64,000 bases of DNA from positions 31,175,503-31,239,502 of the forward strand of contig OZ024726.1 of the NCBI GenBank assembly GCA_964016875.1. Reading direction: 5' to 3'. How positions within the stretch are numbered: position 1 is the stretch's first letter; every line of letters starts with the position of its first letter. The position numbers and the translations under genes were made by a program. This DNA comes from Fallopia convolvulus (Eukaryota > Streptophyta > Magnoliopsida > Caryophyllales > Polygonaceae). Under the pieces are notes generated by a model. It was given only the letters and a program-made list of their open reading frames with translations, was not told the origin of the DNA and made no database searches. Positions 10,881 to 21,700 of this stretch are shown piece after piece.

Positions 10881-11649
10881 CTACTTAAATGAAAAAAGAG
10901 AAAGTTAAGCATATTTAGGAAAATCGAACAACTCAATTTTCAACTATCAAACACAACAGATTTATTCAAACCTCTAACCAAACCTACTTCACCATTTCCC
11001 TTTTCTTTTACCCTCTAGGTCAGATCTCACCTCCTTTCAAATCTTCCCTTTTCTACCTAAAGAGTGAAAAGTATTTATATTATATACAAAAACAAAGAGA
11101 AAAATGAAATGTAGGTACAAAGCAAGAGTATAATGCCTTGTCACATGCAAATCATACCTAAAAGAATGAGGTTTCTTACCTATTTACCTAAACAGTTCAA
11201 AGATAAGAAAAACAAAGGAAAAAGAGATGAATAGAAGAGTAGAAAGTGGTACCTGGTTCCTTGTGAACAAGGATCCACCAATAATAATTTGTGGGTAGGA
11301 CGATCTGAGTCGCTGTTGAAGAGGAATCTGAACATCAATATCATGGTTTTTGAAGCAACACCTATGTAGCCTGAAAAGACTTTGGGGGTAAAATACCAAA
11401 TCATGAAAAGGGAAATAAGGGCAGCAGAGGCATAGAAAAAAATGTACCAACATGAAGATAAAGAAGACCCACTAATTCACCACTCTTTCAAAACATTTAA
11501 GCCTATAAAACTTGTTCATATATCTTGTGTTCCATTCACATAACTCAAACTTGATACCTTCTAGTTAAAACTTAAAAGAGAGTTTATAAACAAATAAATC
11601 CACACAAAAAAATCAAGTTAATAATTCTTAAAGGAGTGAGGACAACAAC

Positions 11650-11682
11650 CTGCAAATCTGGGCCCATTGTATCCAACATCAC
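11650..11682 (-). pseudogene. Captured pyruvate kinase mini-exon
   Basis: A 33-bp minus-strand exon, with acceptor TTTTACAG and donor GTTGTT, encodes VMLDTMGPDLQ. This corresponds to the VMLDTVGPELQ segment of plant cytosolic pyruvate kinase, which precedes the VKKGDTIF segment in the protein. The order and strand match the exon at 10805-10880. Between them, 11250-11345 has exon-like sequence (QRLRSSYPQIIIGGSLFTRN) that I do not recognise. Confidence 0.6.
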
Positions 11683-12899
11683 CTGTAAAAAAAATCCCTA
11701 ATAAAATATCAAACTCCCAAGTCCAAACTAGCTATCAATTAAGGATAGATAATATCTTTAATTAGCCTAATTAATTTAAGCAGGTGAAAAAATTACTATA
11801 ACAAAGCATGTGATTGGGGAAGAAAGCGCATACAAGGCAAATCTTTTTGGTGGGCTTCATATCAGTATCCAGATTCTTTAATGAATCTTAATGAAACTGA
11901 ATATTGCTATGAAATGAGCTTAATTCTTATTTGATGAGTTCCATGCAGATATCCAACTCTTACCAAATAAAGCACAAAGTACAAGTATACTACCAAATAC
12001 AATTATTCACTTCTCTCTTACATTTCATCACCCAAACCATATTTCTTTCAAGTTTCTATATATATATACGATTGGAGTGATGACATTTCATCACCCAAAC
12101 CATATTTCTCCAATTTTGAAACATATTCGTAATCAACAAAATTTTGCCTCCTAGCTTTAAAGGCACACCTAGAGATCTTATTTGGACAATCAATCCAAAC
12201 GAGTTGGACAATATTTAACTCTTTTCTTACAAACAATCATTCAACTTTTGGATTTCTAGACCAAACACTAGTCATTAAGAAGAAAAACAACAAATTAAAC
12301 TATAATCCCATACAAAACAAAGATAGTTACCCCTTTTGAATTTCATGTGTATAAAAATGAAATTAAAAAAATGAAATTGTAATTCATCTATGCCAAAAAA
12401 GCAGTAAGTGAGGAGGTCTGGGGTAACTGGGTAAGCTTCACTTGATCAGAACCCAAATGATACTGATTTCCAATCTACTAAAATGAAATATTCGAACTCA
12501 CATATGCAAGTATAGATGCACTTCCAGATGTATGTACGAATTTGAAATACAGAAAACTTAATAGTTCAGATCAAAATCCAGAAAAACACGAATCAAATTG
12601 ACCCACATGAGCATGAAAGGAAAGTGAAAGGAAGGGGAGACAAACCAAAATCGGAAACCGGCGAGAGAATCATCGAAGAACACAATTTTTCGACATCCGT
12701 GACAAGAACTTCGACCCTACAAGAATCACTTCCATTTACAACGATAAATTGCAAGTTGAGAGTGGATCTCCTCGATTGGCAAGCAGAGTTGACAGAAAGA
12801 GCAAAGGAGAGATCAATCGCCGGGAGCGAAATCTAGGGTTTGTAAAAAGAATATGAAAGCCAAAAGTAAATTTAAAATATATACTCCTTTAAAAAAATT

Positions 12900-13142
12900 T
12901 ATTATAGACAACGGTTCATTTCGAACCGTTATCCGAGCAAAACATATGATTTAAAGTGAGACGTTGTCTAATAAAACAAAGACAACGGGTTCAAACCAAC
13001 CGTTGTCCGAGAAAAAAAACGACGTTGAATAATATAGTCATTTTGTAATAAGTGACTTAGACAACAGTTAAATTAAACGCCCGTTGTCCGTAAGAAAATT
13101 CATTAAGTTAGACAACGAAGTTAAAAGAACCGTTGTTTAAAT
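12900..13142. repeat. Right subterminal repeat array of the CACTA element
   Basis: Repeated AGACAACGGTT and AACCGTTGTC motifs, inverted relative to the left array at 9463-9665. Together with the TIR and the GTT duplication they fix the right end of the element. Confidence 0.8.
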
Positions 13143-13176
13143 GGTGTATTCTAAGCATCATTTTGTACTAATGGTT

Positions 13177-14082
13177 ATTTTGATCTCAAACTTCCTTATA
13201 TAACACTATATTTTAATTTACTACTTAAGTCAAATTGATTTTAAAATATTGACCCTATCTTTAATAATATACTTTTATATGAATTATATATTATATAATT
13301 TACACACTAAATTTTTAATTATATATATTTATCAATTTGATATGAGATTATTATCTCCTTATAATATGTAATTTTGATCTTGCACGTATTTATTTATCAT
13401 ATACAAATATACAATACATGATCTCTGATTTCCTTATATTATATTATTTATTTATTTTAAATTTGCTATCTATATCAATTTAATTTTATAACTGGCACAA
13501 AATCTTGCACGTTATCATATACTATCATGTTATATTAATCTCTATCTTCATTATATTATATTATTTTAAAATTTCTAATTTTCTATTTATATCTATACGT
13601 ACTCCTACGAGCACTTTAATAATATGAAAGCTTTTGATATTTTAAAATTTTTTTAGATTACGGATCCCTAAATAAATAAATAAAAATTAATGCTCCCTTA
13701 ATGCTAAATTATGTAACTAGATTGGTTCATTCAGGTTTTGGCTCGGTCATTTCGGATTAGGAGTGAGTACAGATTCATGTCGTTAAAATTTATGGGTTAA
13801 TTAGATCAATTCTTCGCGGTTTTCTTGCGGGTTTGGGTTGACCCAACGGGTCGCATTAAATTTTTTATGATTATGAAAATGATATTACAAGTAAATAATA
13901 TTATTTTAATGACAAAATATCATTAATATATTTTTATAATTAAATATATTATAATTAAAAAAAATTAATTTTACATATGCAATCATTAGTTACGTTATTT
14001 GAATTATTATTTTCTCACTATATAAATTATAATACATGTATCATATGTAAATCAATATATTATAATTTGTTTTTTGAAAAAG
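13177..14082. other. AT-rich intergenic DNA, no gene seen
   Basis: Long A/T-rich runs with no ORF that resembles a protein family. A short GC-richer stretch at about 13735-13860 (GGGTTTGGGTTGACCCAACGGGTCG) resembles hAT MITE subterminal sequence, but ends could not be found. Confidence 0.4.
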
Positions 14083-14111
14083 CCCCCGGACAAGGCACGG
14101 GTCATAACTAG
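14083..14111 (+). mobile_element. Possible Helitron 3' terminus
   Basis: The sequence has a GC-rich CCCCCGG...GCACGGGT block that could fold as a short imperfect hairpin, followed 7 bases later by CTAG and then T. Plant Helitrons end with such a hairpin and CTRR. The 5' TC end and any Rep/helicase were not found. Treat as a hint only. Confidence 0.3.
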
Positions 14112-14723
14112 TTATATATGAAGCCGGTGGCAATTTACATGTATACAATTGAGTATATTTTAATTGAATCGACCAGACAACTATAATTTTTGTTCGGGTC
14201 TAATAGAAGAGTGGGATCAAATGCTGTATAGACTTAGTTGTGTACGTGATGCATGTCCTTGAAGGTAGGATCGTCAAGATTATAAGGATACATAACATAG
14301 ATGATGGATCTACCTGTGTTAGTATTATAATTAATGAGGTTCTACCAAAAAAAAGTATAATTACTTAAGAAACAGTGTAAAGACAATTTTTTAGACGACG
14401 TAAATAGTAAAATACATGTAAAAGGGCACGTATAATTACTTATAGAGAGAATCCCAAGTCAACCAACTAGTTGATTAGATAAACCCATACCTTCGATTTC
14501 AATGACAAGTGTAGGCAATTATATCAACTGACAATATATATATTATCAAAATATCATAAATTCATCCACCACGATAAAATAAAAATGCACCAGAAATTAC
14601 CACACAGAATACTTATTACAACCAAATCAAACTGAAAGAAAATATCTTTTAGAGTAGGGAGAGATGTGATAGGAATGGAAAAAGAGAGAAAGTGGAAATC
14701 ATGGACATGCTGTAGTTAGTGAC
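14112..14723. other. Intergenic, no gene seen
   Basis: AT-rich sequence without recognisable coding or repeat structure. Confidence 0.4.
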
Positions 14724-14894
14724 TTAGACATCGAGAATGTTGAGCCTCTCATATAACTCCTTAAAGTTGTCTAGAAGTGTGTTGCAAGAGAATGTTGTCC
14801 TTTTCATCGACCCCAGCACCCTTCGAGACCCATCTCCATCCACCAGGTTCCATTCCACTTTCTTATCATTTCCTAGGACAAAGTATGATAGCAT
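14724..14894 (-). CDS. Small unidentified ORF, possibly a C-terminal exon
   Basis: The minus strand gives 56 residues from an ATG at 14894 to TAA at 14724. The composition is protein-like (VEWNLVDGDGSRRVLGSMKR, LLDNFKELYERLNILDV), with no low-complexity bias. The end NFKELYERLNILDV looks like a genuine C-terminal amphipathic helix. I do not recognise the family. It may be the last exon of a gene or of a decayed pseudogene, since no extension was found upstream within 300 bp. Confidence 0.3.
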   Translation of the reverse strand: MLSYFVLGNDKKVEWNLVDGDGSRRVLGSMKRTTFSCNTLLDNFKELYERLNILDV

Positions 14895-15230
14895 GTGATT
14901 TCACCTCTAGCTAGTCTCATTCACCTTGTGATCTTTACGTAACAAGTCCTATGTAAGGAAGAGCATGCTTTTGAACTGTCCATAACATACATCATGTGAA
15001 GCATCAGAAAATACACACTCTGGCTTTTCAAGATCTTGTCCATGATCAAAAGATCCTCAACATATGTCGCGTTTGTTTTCTGTTATCTGGGAACAATGTT
15101 GCTTATGACATAGTTGAGGAGAACCTTCTTTTCTACTATAATAATGTTTCCCCTATCTCCTCGCTAAGGAGCATGTTTACTTAAAACACTCCTTTTTCTA
15201 TATACAATGCAAATATAAATTGAACCATAT
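14895..15230. other. Intergenic, no gene seen
   Basis: Ordinary mixed-composition sequence between the small ORF and the LINE insertion site. No supported feature. Confidence 0.4.
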
Positions 15231-15240
15231 ATAAATAGCA

Positions 15241-16160
15241 CCTAATGCGAGCTGACGAGACTTTCGAGCACCTCTTCCGCGATTGCCCTCAGGTTAGTGC
15301 GATCTGGATTGATTTGTCGGTTGCTAATTTCGACCCTTTATTTTTTCAGGATGGGTTTGCTACTTGGTTAAGAAGAAATATCATGGAAGGCAGAAAAGTC
15401 GGGCTTGGCGACTGGAATGCGGTGTTCGCTACGGTCCTGTGGTGGTCTTGGCGCTGGCGGAATGAGAAGGTTTTCAAGAACACCGAGGCTCCGGTGAATA
15501 AATTAGGACTCATAAGTCAAAGTTTAAGGGAATACAAGGATGCTGCAGGTACGTTATTTCCAATTCATAGTACTTCGCATAGAGAACTGCAGGGCATTGC
15601 TTGGAGTAAACCCGAAGAGGGATGGGCGAAAGTCAACACCGATGGAGCGGTTCAAGATGGGATGGCGACGGCGGCCGGTGTCGTTAGAGACTCAGAAGGA
15701 CGTTGGATCAGTGGTTTCATCCATAAGATTGGAGCTTGCTCAGTACTGCTGAATGGGATTAAGCTTGCTTGGAGTTGTGGTATTCGTAGAGTTATTATCG
15801 AGTCTGACTCTTTAATTGTTATTCGTATGTTACAGTCTAATATTAAGAAGAGCCATCCGTTGTCTAGCCTGGTATTGCAATGCCAAGGCTTTTGTATTAG
15901 GGACTGGGTGATCCAGTTCCGTCATGTCTATCGTGAGGCAAACCGCGTGGCAGATTGCCTCGCTTCCATTGCGTTTAATTTCCTGTTGGTCATCATGTAT
16001 TGCTTGCCCCGCCTGAGGGGATTAACTTAATTATGCTTGATGATGTAAGGGGTCGGGCTATCCCCCGTGTGCTGACTACTTAGCCCTTTTATTTCATTAT
16101 TAATAAAACGCCCCCTTGAGGGACCGGAGAGTACCGCCTCTCCTTCTACCAAAAAATAAA
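15241..16160 (+). mobile_element. 5'-truncated L1-type LINE with 10-bp TSD
   Basis: The flanks 15231-15240 and 16161-16170 are both ATAAATAGCA. The insert starts abruptly inside ORF2 and ends in an A-rich tail (AAAAAATAAA) after a 3' UTR. 5' truncation, an A-rich 3' end and a TSD of this size are hallmarks of target-primed reverse transcription. Confidence 0.9.
15245..16030 (+). pseudogene. LINE ORF2 C-terminus: zf-RVT and RNase H domains
   Basis: The 261 residues start at the truncation point. Residues 4-16 (DETFEHLFRDCPQ) are the end of the zf-RVT zinc-finger-like domain. Residues about 127-245 form a plant-type RNase H (RVT_3): VNTDGAVQDG, GVVRDSEGRW, IESDSLIVI, REANRVADCLA. The segment GACSVLLNGIKLAW is shorter than the family pattern, where an AELWA-like stretch precedes NGIKLA. 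The usual catalytic glutamate therefore appears deleted. With no reverse transcriptase or endonuclease, this copy is dead. Confidence 0.88.
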
Positions 16161-16170
16161 ATAAATAGCA

Positions 16171-16939
16171 ACTATATAATAACACTCAACTTATAAAAAA
16201 AACAATTAATAAAAGAAGGATTTTAGGTTCTAGACATATTTGATGCACCGAAATCGAAATGAAACGGCTTTGTTTTTATGGAGTTTGTAAAAACTGTGTA
16301 AAGTTACTAAAATTTTATAATAAAAAAATATTGATTCCGTCACAAAAAAAAATAAATAAGAAAAAAAATAATAAATAGATATAGAATGATCGTTAAATTT
16401 TCAGGAATTGGTGAAGGCATCATATGTCAAACAATAGAAAAAAAAAATCAAACTAATGGCGATATAAAGGTAGACTGCTTTATCTCATTTAGAACCACGA
16501 AATGATCGTTAATTTGAAAATTCATCACCAAATCACGTCTTAGGAGAGTATATTTAGAGAGTAGAAAATTTAATTTAAAATTAATAATCGTTCAATTTTC
16601 AGAACCCAAAATGAGGCAAGTAAAGTGCAACCCAAATTATTTTGCTTAATTTTTTTATTTAATTTCTTGCTGAGTTGGACACAATCCTTTAATTATCCAC
16701 CAAAGTGAATAAAATACTACGTACTATCATTTTGTCCTTCAAAGACAACTTTACTCACATACAAATTGGTAATTTTACACATTTAAACCATATTCTAGGC
16801 TCTAAGCGATCACTGTAAAATAAAACCCGAAATCTGTGATTCTAGGTGATTCATTCTTTATGTACATGGGATTATGCGCAAATCTCATGATTTAAAAATC
16901 GGAAGAGAAAAAAATTGTAATCAATACTCAGTTTGACAT
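16171..16939. other. 3' flank of the second ATL gene, no gene seen
   Basis: AT-rich DNA between the LINE and the stop of the minus-strand ATL gene. It should hold that gene's 3' UTR. No terminator or poly(A) signal could be singled out. Confidence 0.4.
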
Positions 16940-18058
16940 CTAAACTGAACGATCAGCCCAAAGCCTGTTGGAGGACCGCTCCCCAACATCGTCGGCCGGC
17001 CGCCTAGTTCTATTGAATGGAGACTGCATCAACTTCATCCAATTCCTCGGCGGCGTTGCCGACGTAGCCGCTGCCGAACTCTCTCCTTCCCAACCCGACG
17101 ACGGCGAGCAGCGGCTAATAAACGGCGGAGTCTGAGAGAACCAATTTCCCCACCTACTATTACCGTTACCGTTACTATTATCCGTGCGGTTGGAACCGGG
17201 TTTTGATCTTCTAACCCACGTCGGGCTGATTAAACCGGGAAGATTTAAGCTCACCTGCTGGTTCGGACCCGGTTCGGATAAACGTAGCGTGAACCGCTCC
17301 AAATCTTCCCCGGGCCCCACCAGGAAGTCCCCGGCCGATTTGGACCGGTTAAATTTCGTCATCCCGGGCCGGAGTCTTACTTCCGGCGATTTTCTGATGT
17401 TCGTGATGAGGTCGTTGTCGTCAAGGTTCTGCTCGGTCAAAGCGGCGGGGTCGGATTCGGGGTCGTCAGACCGTGACGGCGTCGTCGCCCCCCACGGGAA
17501 GAGATCAAAAAGAGGGAGTTGGGCCTGGGCCGGCCCAGTGGGCTCGAGAACGGCCCGGCAGATGGGGCAGGTAATCCGAGAGGCCAGCCAGGGGTCAACG
17601 CATTGAGAGTGGAAGACGTGGCTGCACGTTGGGAGGAGACGGAGGAGGTCGGAGTCTTGAAACTCGGACAAGCAGACGGCGCATTCTAGCTCCCCTTTGA
17701 TCTGGCGGTGCATTTTAACGTCGGAGTATGTGAAAGCGGGGAAGCTTTTGACTACTTCCGGGTCGAGCCCGCGGGCAGGGACGGGCCCGTAGCCCGCTCC
17801 TCCCCCACGGAGGCTGTGTTCTTGGCGGGTGATGCAGCCGAGGATGCAGTGGCGGAGGAAGACGGAGAAGAATCCGGTGACGATGAAGAGGATCCCGATG
17901 AGGATGATGACGATGGTTGCTGCCGGTGCGTTGTAGCCGGAGACAGAGTTTGAGTAATTAGAATCCGGCGGTGGTGCCTGCCCGGCGACATGGAGGGGCA
18001 GCCATGCCACCGCTGCAATAACGGTCAGAACCGAGCGGGATAATGATACTGGATACAT
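16940..18058 (-). CDS. ATL: ATL-family RING-H2 E3 ubiquitin ligase, intronless
   Basis: 372 residues from the ATG at 18058. An in-frame ATG exists 15 codons upstream (18103), but the downstream one starts a good signal peptide (MYPVSLSRSVLTVIAAVAW). Order: signal peptide 1-26, membrane helix about 47-68, GLD motif (ARGLDPEVVKSFPAFTYSDV, 95-114), RING-H2 with C126, C129, C145, H147, H150, C153, C164, C167 and W157, then a Ser/Pro-rich tail with RSKSAGDFLV and EDLERFTLRLSEPG. The domain order and tail motif are those of the ATL6/ATL31 branch. It would work as a membrane-anchored E3 passing ubiquitin from an E2 to targets. It is a paralog of the gene at 6999-8863, in opposite orientation, with the two 3' ends facing each other. 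The coding DNA is GC-rich against AT-rich flanks. Confidence 0.93.
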   Translation of the reverse strand: MYPVSLSRSVLTVIAAVAWLPLHVAGQAPPPDSNYSNSVSGYNAPAATIVIILIGILFIVTGFFSVFLRHCILGCITRQEHSLRGGGAGYGPVPARGLDPEVVKSFPAFTYSDVKMHRQIKGELECAVCLSEFQDSDLLRLLPTCSHVFHSQCVDPWLASRITCPICRAVLEPTGPAQAQLPLFDLFPWGATTPSRSDDPESDPAALTEQNLDDNDLITNIRKSPEVRLRPGMTKFNRSKSAGDFLVGPGEDLERFTLRLSEPGPNQQVSLNLPGLISPTWVRRSKPGSNRTDNSNGNGNSRWGNWFSQTPPFISRCSPSSGWEGESSAAATSATPPRNWMKLMQSPFNRTRRPADDVGERSSNRLWADRSV

Positions 18059-18484
18059 TTTTGTGCCGCGTGGAGGAGATGAATTTATGACACAAAAAAA
18101 CATATTGTATCACCAAAAAAGTGATATGTTATATTATTGTGGTGTGCTAATTGATAAGAGAGAGCTATTTGTCTTCGACCCAAAAAAAAAACAAGAGGGC
18201 TATATGTGTACATGTAAAAGAGTGGGGATGGATAGAGTTTCGGTGGGTTGACTTCTTGTGGGCGGGGCTTTTCATCGGTGGTGACGATTGTGTCATGAAA
18301 AAGAGATACAAAGCATTACATTAATTTGGTACCACCCCTAAGACTCAATGAAGGGTTATGTATTTTGACCAAAATAATACATATTTATTTGATTATCTTA
18401 TGTAGTTCTTTAAACTTATCTCTTCAATTAACAAGGCCGAGGCCATATGAACACAATTTTTTATACAAGCGCACAAGAAAAGTA
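18059..18484. promoter_or_regulatory. 5' flank of the minus-strand ATL gene
   Basis: The 425 bp between this ATL start and the MULE terminal region should hold its promoter. The sequence is A-rich near the start codon. No clear TATA box was chosen. No other gene is supported. Confidence 0.35.
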
Positions 18485-18640
18485 CACGCTTCATGTAGCG
18501 TGTCGTTACATAAATCGTGTAAATTACGGGTACCCGTGTATAAGGAAAAAAAATCGGTCTCCTGTGGATGCCCCATGAAGCGGCGCGCTTCATGAATCAT
18601 GCACGGTAGCTTTTATTCCACGCTTCATAAACCCTGTGTG
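18485..18640 (+). repeat. Left terminal region of MULE with CGCTTCATGAAGCG-type palindromes
   Basis: ACGCTTCATGTAGCG occurs at about 18487 and ATGAAGCGGCGCGCTTCATGAA at about 18570-18592. Related CTTCATAAACC follows. The start (GCTTCATGTAGCG, then GTTACATAAA) aligns in inverted orientation with 23660-23702 (TTTATGTACCG, then CGCTTCATGAAGC). This supports a terminal inverted repeat. The 9-bp TSD expected for Mutator elements was not found. Confidence 0.6.
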
Positions 18641-18757
18641 CGCGGCAAGGTTATTGTTTCACAATAGAGTTTCGTCGACGGCCGGGAGAGGGGATTTGGA
18701 GAAGGGCAAAAAATTTTCTCCTTCAAAACAAATAGAATTTACAAAGCTGCAAATACA

Positions 18758-21700
18758 ATGTCATCCACTGATTCACCCTTTTCAGATTCAACTTATGAAG
18801 AAGACGATTCATCTTCTTTTGAAGAAGGAGAAGATGAATACAAAGACGAAATTTTCGAATCTGAGGTAAGTTTTGGTTTCATGTTTTTATTAACGATTGA
18901 GTATACATAATCAAAATTCTTGTTCATAAATAGTTGTTTGTAGAATTGAAAATTATGTGAATTCATATACATAGGTACATAGGAAAGATTTTTCTGCTGA
19001 ATTTCATAACGATATTATGTGGTACAATCGACATGAAATGATTGTTTGGCCAAGGAATGTTGGTAGTGAATGTATGATGGTATTACCCATAAAAACCTCA
19101 AATGCAAACGTGGTTATACTGGCATGTCATAGGCATGGTAAGTATAGATCAGGAAAGAAGGGTCAAATTATCCCAATTGTTAGACCACCTAGTGTGCACA
19201 CACTACATAGAAAGTGTGATTGCAAATTTGATTTACTTGGGGTGCTGAGTAATCAACAGGAAAATGGGCCATAACTGTTGTTTGCGGAGTCCACAACCAC
19301 GACTTGCCAAATAGTCTACTTGGTTATGCATTTATGGGTCGAATGACAATAGCCCAAAAGGAACTTGTCAGGAATTTGAGCTATATATACGTCCCCCCAA
19401 GCCGTATAATGGAGCAATTGAGAAAGCTTTACCCTGGTAATGTGACATCGGCAAAACAAGTTGCAAATCTAAGGGCGAAGTTTCTAAAAGAGGATCATAA
19501 AAATTTTACCGTGACCCAATATGCGCTGCAATTTTTGCAACAACACAAGTACCGAGTATTCCCTAAAAGGATACATGGTTCGGATCATATCGATATCCTA
19601 TTTTTTGTCCACCCGACGTCCTTGCATTTGTTGGAGTTGTTTCCGTATGTCGTCATTATGGACAACACATATAAGACCAATAGGTAAACCCTTTTAAAAA
19701 GTTGAATATGGAGCCATTGATTATTCTATAAGGTGTTTAACAAATTATTTTTGTGATCGGTACGACATGGCGTTGCTTGAGATGGTTGGTTTTATGTGCA
19801 CCAACAAATCTTTCAACATCGGTTTTGCATTTCTCTCTAAAGAAGACATGACTAGTTATACATGGATGTTGGAGCATTTGAAGAGTTTGTTTGAGGAAGT
19901 GATGCAGCCAAAACTAACCCGCAAGCGAACGGGATCAATTATAGGACCTCAAGTGTCGATCCCACAAGGAACAATCTAATACCAATTGTAACTCTACTAG
20001 TAAATTAGGCCAAAAGGCAAGGAAGATTTGAAATCTATAACTAAGCTAACCACTAATTATGCAAATAAAGGATAAAAACTATGGGATAGATGTGTCTAAG
20101 GTTAAAGATCACCACAACAATGTTTCAAGAAATAAAATTATACTCTGCCTGGATTTATTTGAAGGACCTACTATCTAAAGTAAACACTAACTCCTCTCGG
20201 GTGAATAGTGCATGTACCCAAACTCAACAAACAGTCGTTGTCGCGTAAAGTAAGTCTAATTTAGATCCTTAAAGCTTTTTAGCGACTAGGGATAAACAAA
20301 CCTAGCATTCGATGTCGCGTTCCGCTAGAATCATTCAAACCCTAGAACTTCTACGATAGATAACTCTCAATTTCAATACTAGGGATCTGAAAAGAACCTA
20401 TTTTTAGTCCTCTACTTATCAGTATCCTATTATTGTTATCTCCTGTCGGTCTCAAACCCTAATAGGAATCCTATATGCAAAAGCAAGTAGGGCATAACGC
20501 AACCTAGGATCGAATCAAGTATATATCAATTCAGGCAAAGAACATAACTTTAATTAAATACACATTCAATGGATCACCAAAACCCTAGAACCAACAATTT
20601 AGCCAAACATGATTGAAAACATAATCAAAATACATAAACTAGCCAAGAATTATTCAATACAATAAAAGAGTAAGAAAACTTAGTCTTAATTATAGAGAGA
20701 ATCCAAAGTATGGGGCTAGATCTTGAAAAACACGGAAACTTCAATAAAGTAGCCGAATTCCTTCACTTTACATACAAAAGCTCTTTTTATCCAAAAATCA
20801 CTTTTCATACTCTTGAAATCCGTGCAACTCTCTCTACTTTTTACGTTTTTCAAGACACTAAAAATCACTTTTCACCCAAAAAATCCTTTCTACCTAAAGT
20901 GAAACACACCCTCAAACGAGAACTTATAAAAACAAGGAAACCCTAAACTAATCTAATCTAATATAATAACGTGGCTCTTTTTTTAAAGCGAAGTCTTAAC
21001 ATATATATAATAATGTCTCTGATGTTCAACCTCTCCATAGCTCACACGCACCAAGCCCAAAGTAGTAGTAGGCCCACATGAATTATCCTTTCCAAAGCCC
21101 ATTGCATCACTAGCCAGCCATCCTTTTTCAATTTACATGGCCCATAATCAGTCTTTGCTCCTCAAAAATTAATGGCATCCATTTAAGCTTGATTTAACTC
21201 CAAAAATAGTCATAAAGTACATGAAAAATATCAAAACACGAGTGTAGATTCCGAATACATAATAAAATAAAATAAATATAAAATATGTATGAAAATGACC
21301 TAAACTAATATGCAACTAGACCCCTAAAATATGACTAAATTTGGCGTTATCAGGAAGTGGGTACAATGCCAAATGCAATTGTAACAGATCGAGAGAAGGC
21401 AATCATGAATGCAAAGGACGTTGATTTCGGAGAGAATATGAAACATCTACTATGCTGGGTGCATATGAAGATGAATATTAAATCATATGCTATTTGTTTG
21501 CTTAAGGACTTGAAACTTGCGGAATGGTTTGCTAATAGATGTTGGGGGATATTTATGTCAACGACGAAGGAAAAATACGAGGAGAGACTCCAAAAAGTAA
21601 GAGAGTGTTGGAGAGGGTTGATGAACTATATGGAGAGGTCATGACTTAGGCCTTACAAGCAGTGCATAGTCAAAGCATGGACCGACCGCTATCTTCACTT

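Larger units (their letters stand above)
9445..13173. mobile_element. CACTA-type (En/Spm) non-autonomous element with captured gene pieces
   Basis: The left end is CACTAGTACAAATATG; the right end, read inward, is CATTAGTACAAAATG. The flanking trinucleotides are GTT on both sides (9442-9444 and 13174-13176), the 3-bp TSD of CACTA elements. Subterminal zones (about 9463-9665 and 12900-13142) carry many GACAACGGTT / AACCGTTGTC motifs in both orientations. No TNPA/TNPD-type transposase is seen in the 3.7 kb. The interior instead holds intron-exon fragments on the minus strand resembling host genes (9900-10022, 10805-10880, 11650-11682), plus a 5'-UTR-like segment near 12640-12840. Confidence 0.85.

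Noticed and set aside
17184..18018. ORFs overlapping the second ATL gene in other frames
   Set aside because: GC-rich shadows of the ATL coding strand; the RING-H2 frame is unambiguous.
18059..18103. Upstream in-frame ATG of the second ATL gene as start
   Set aside because: The 15 extra residues would precede and spoil a well-formed signal peptide beginning at 18058.
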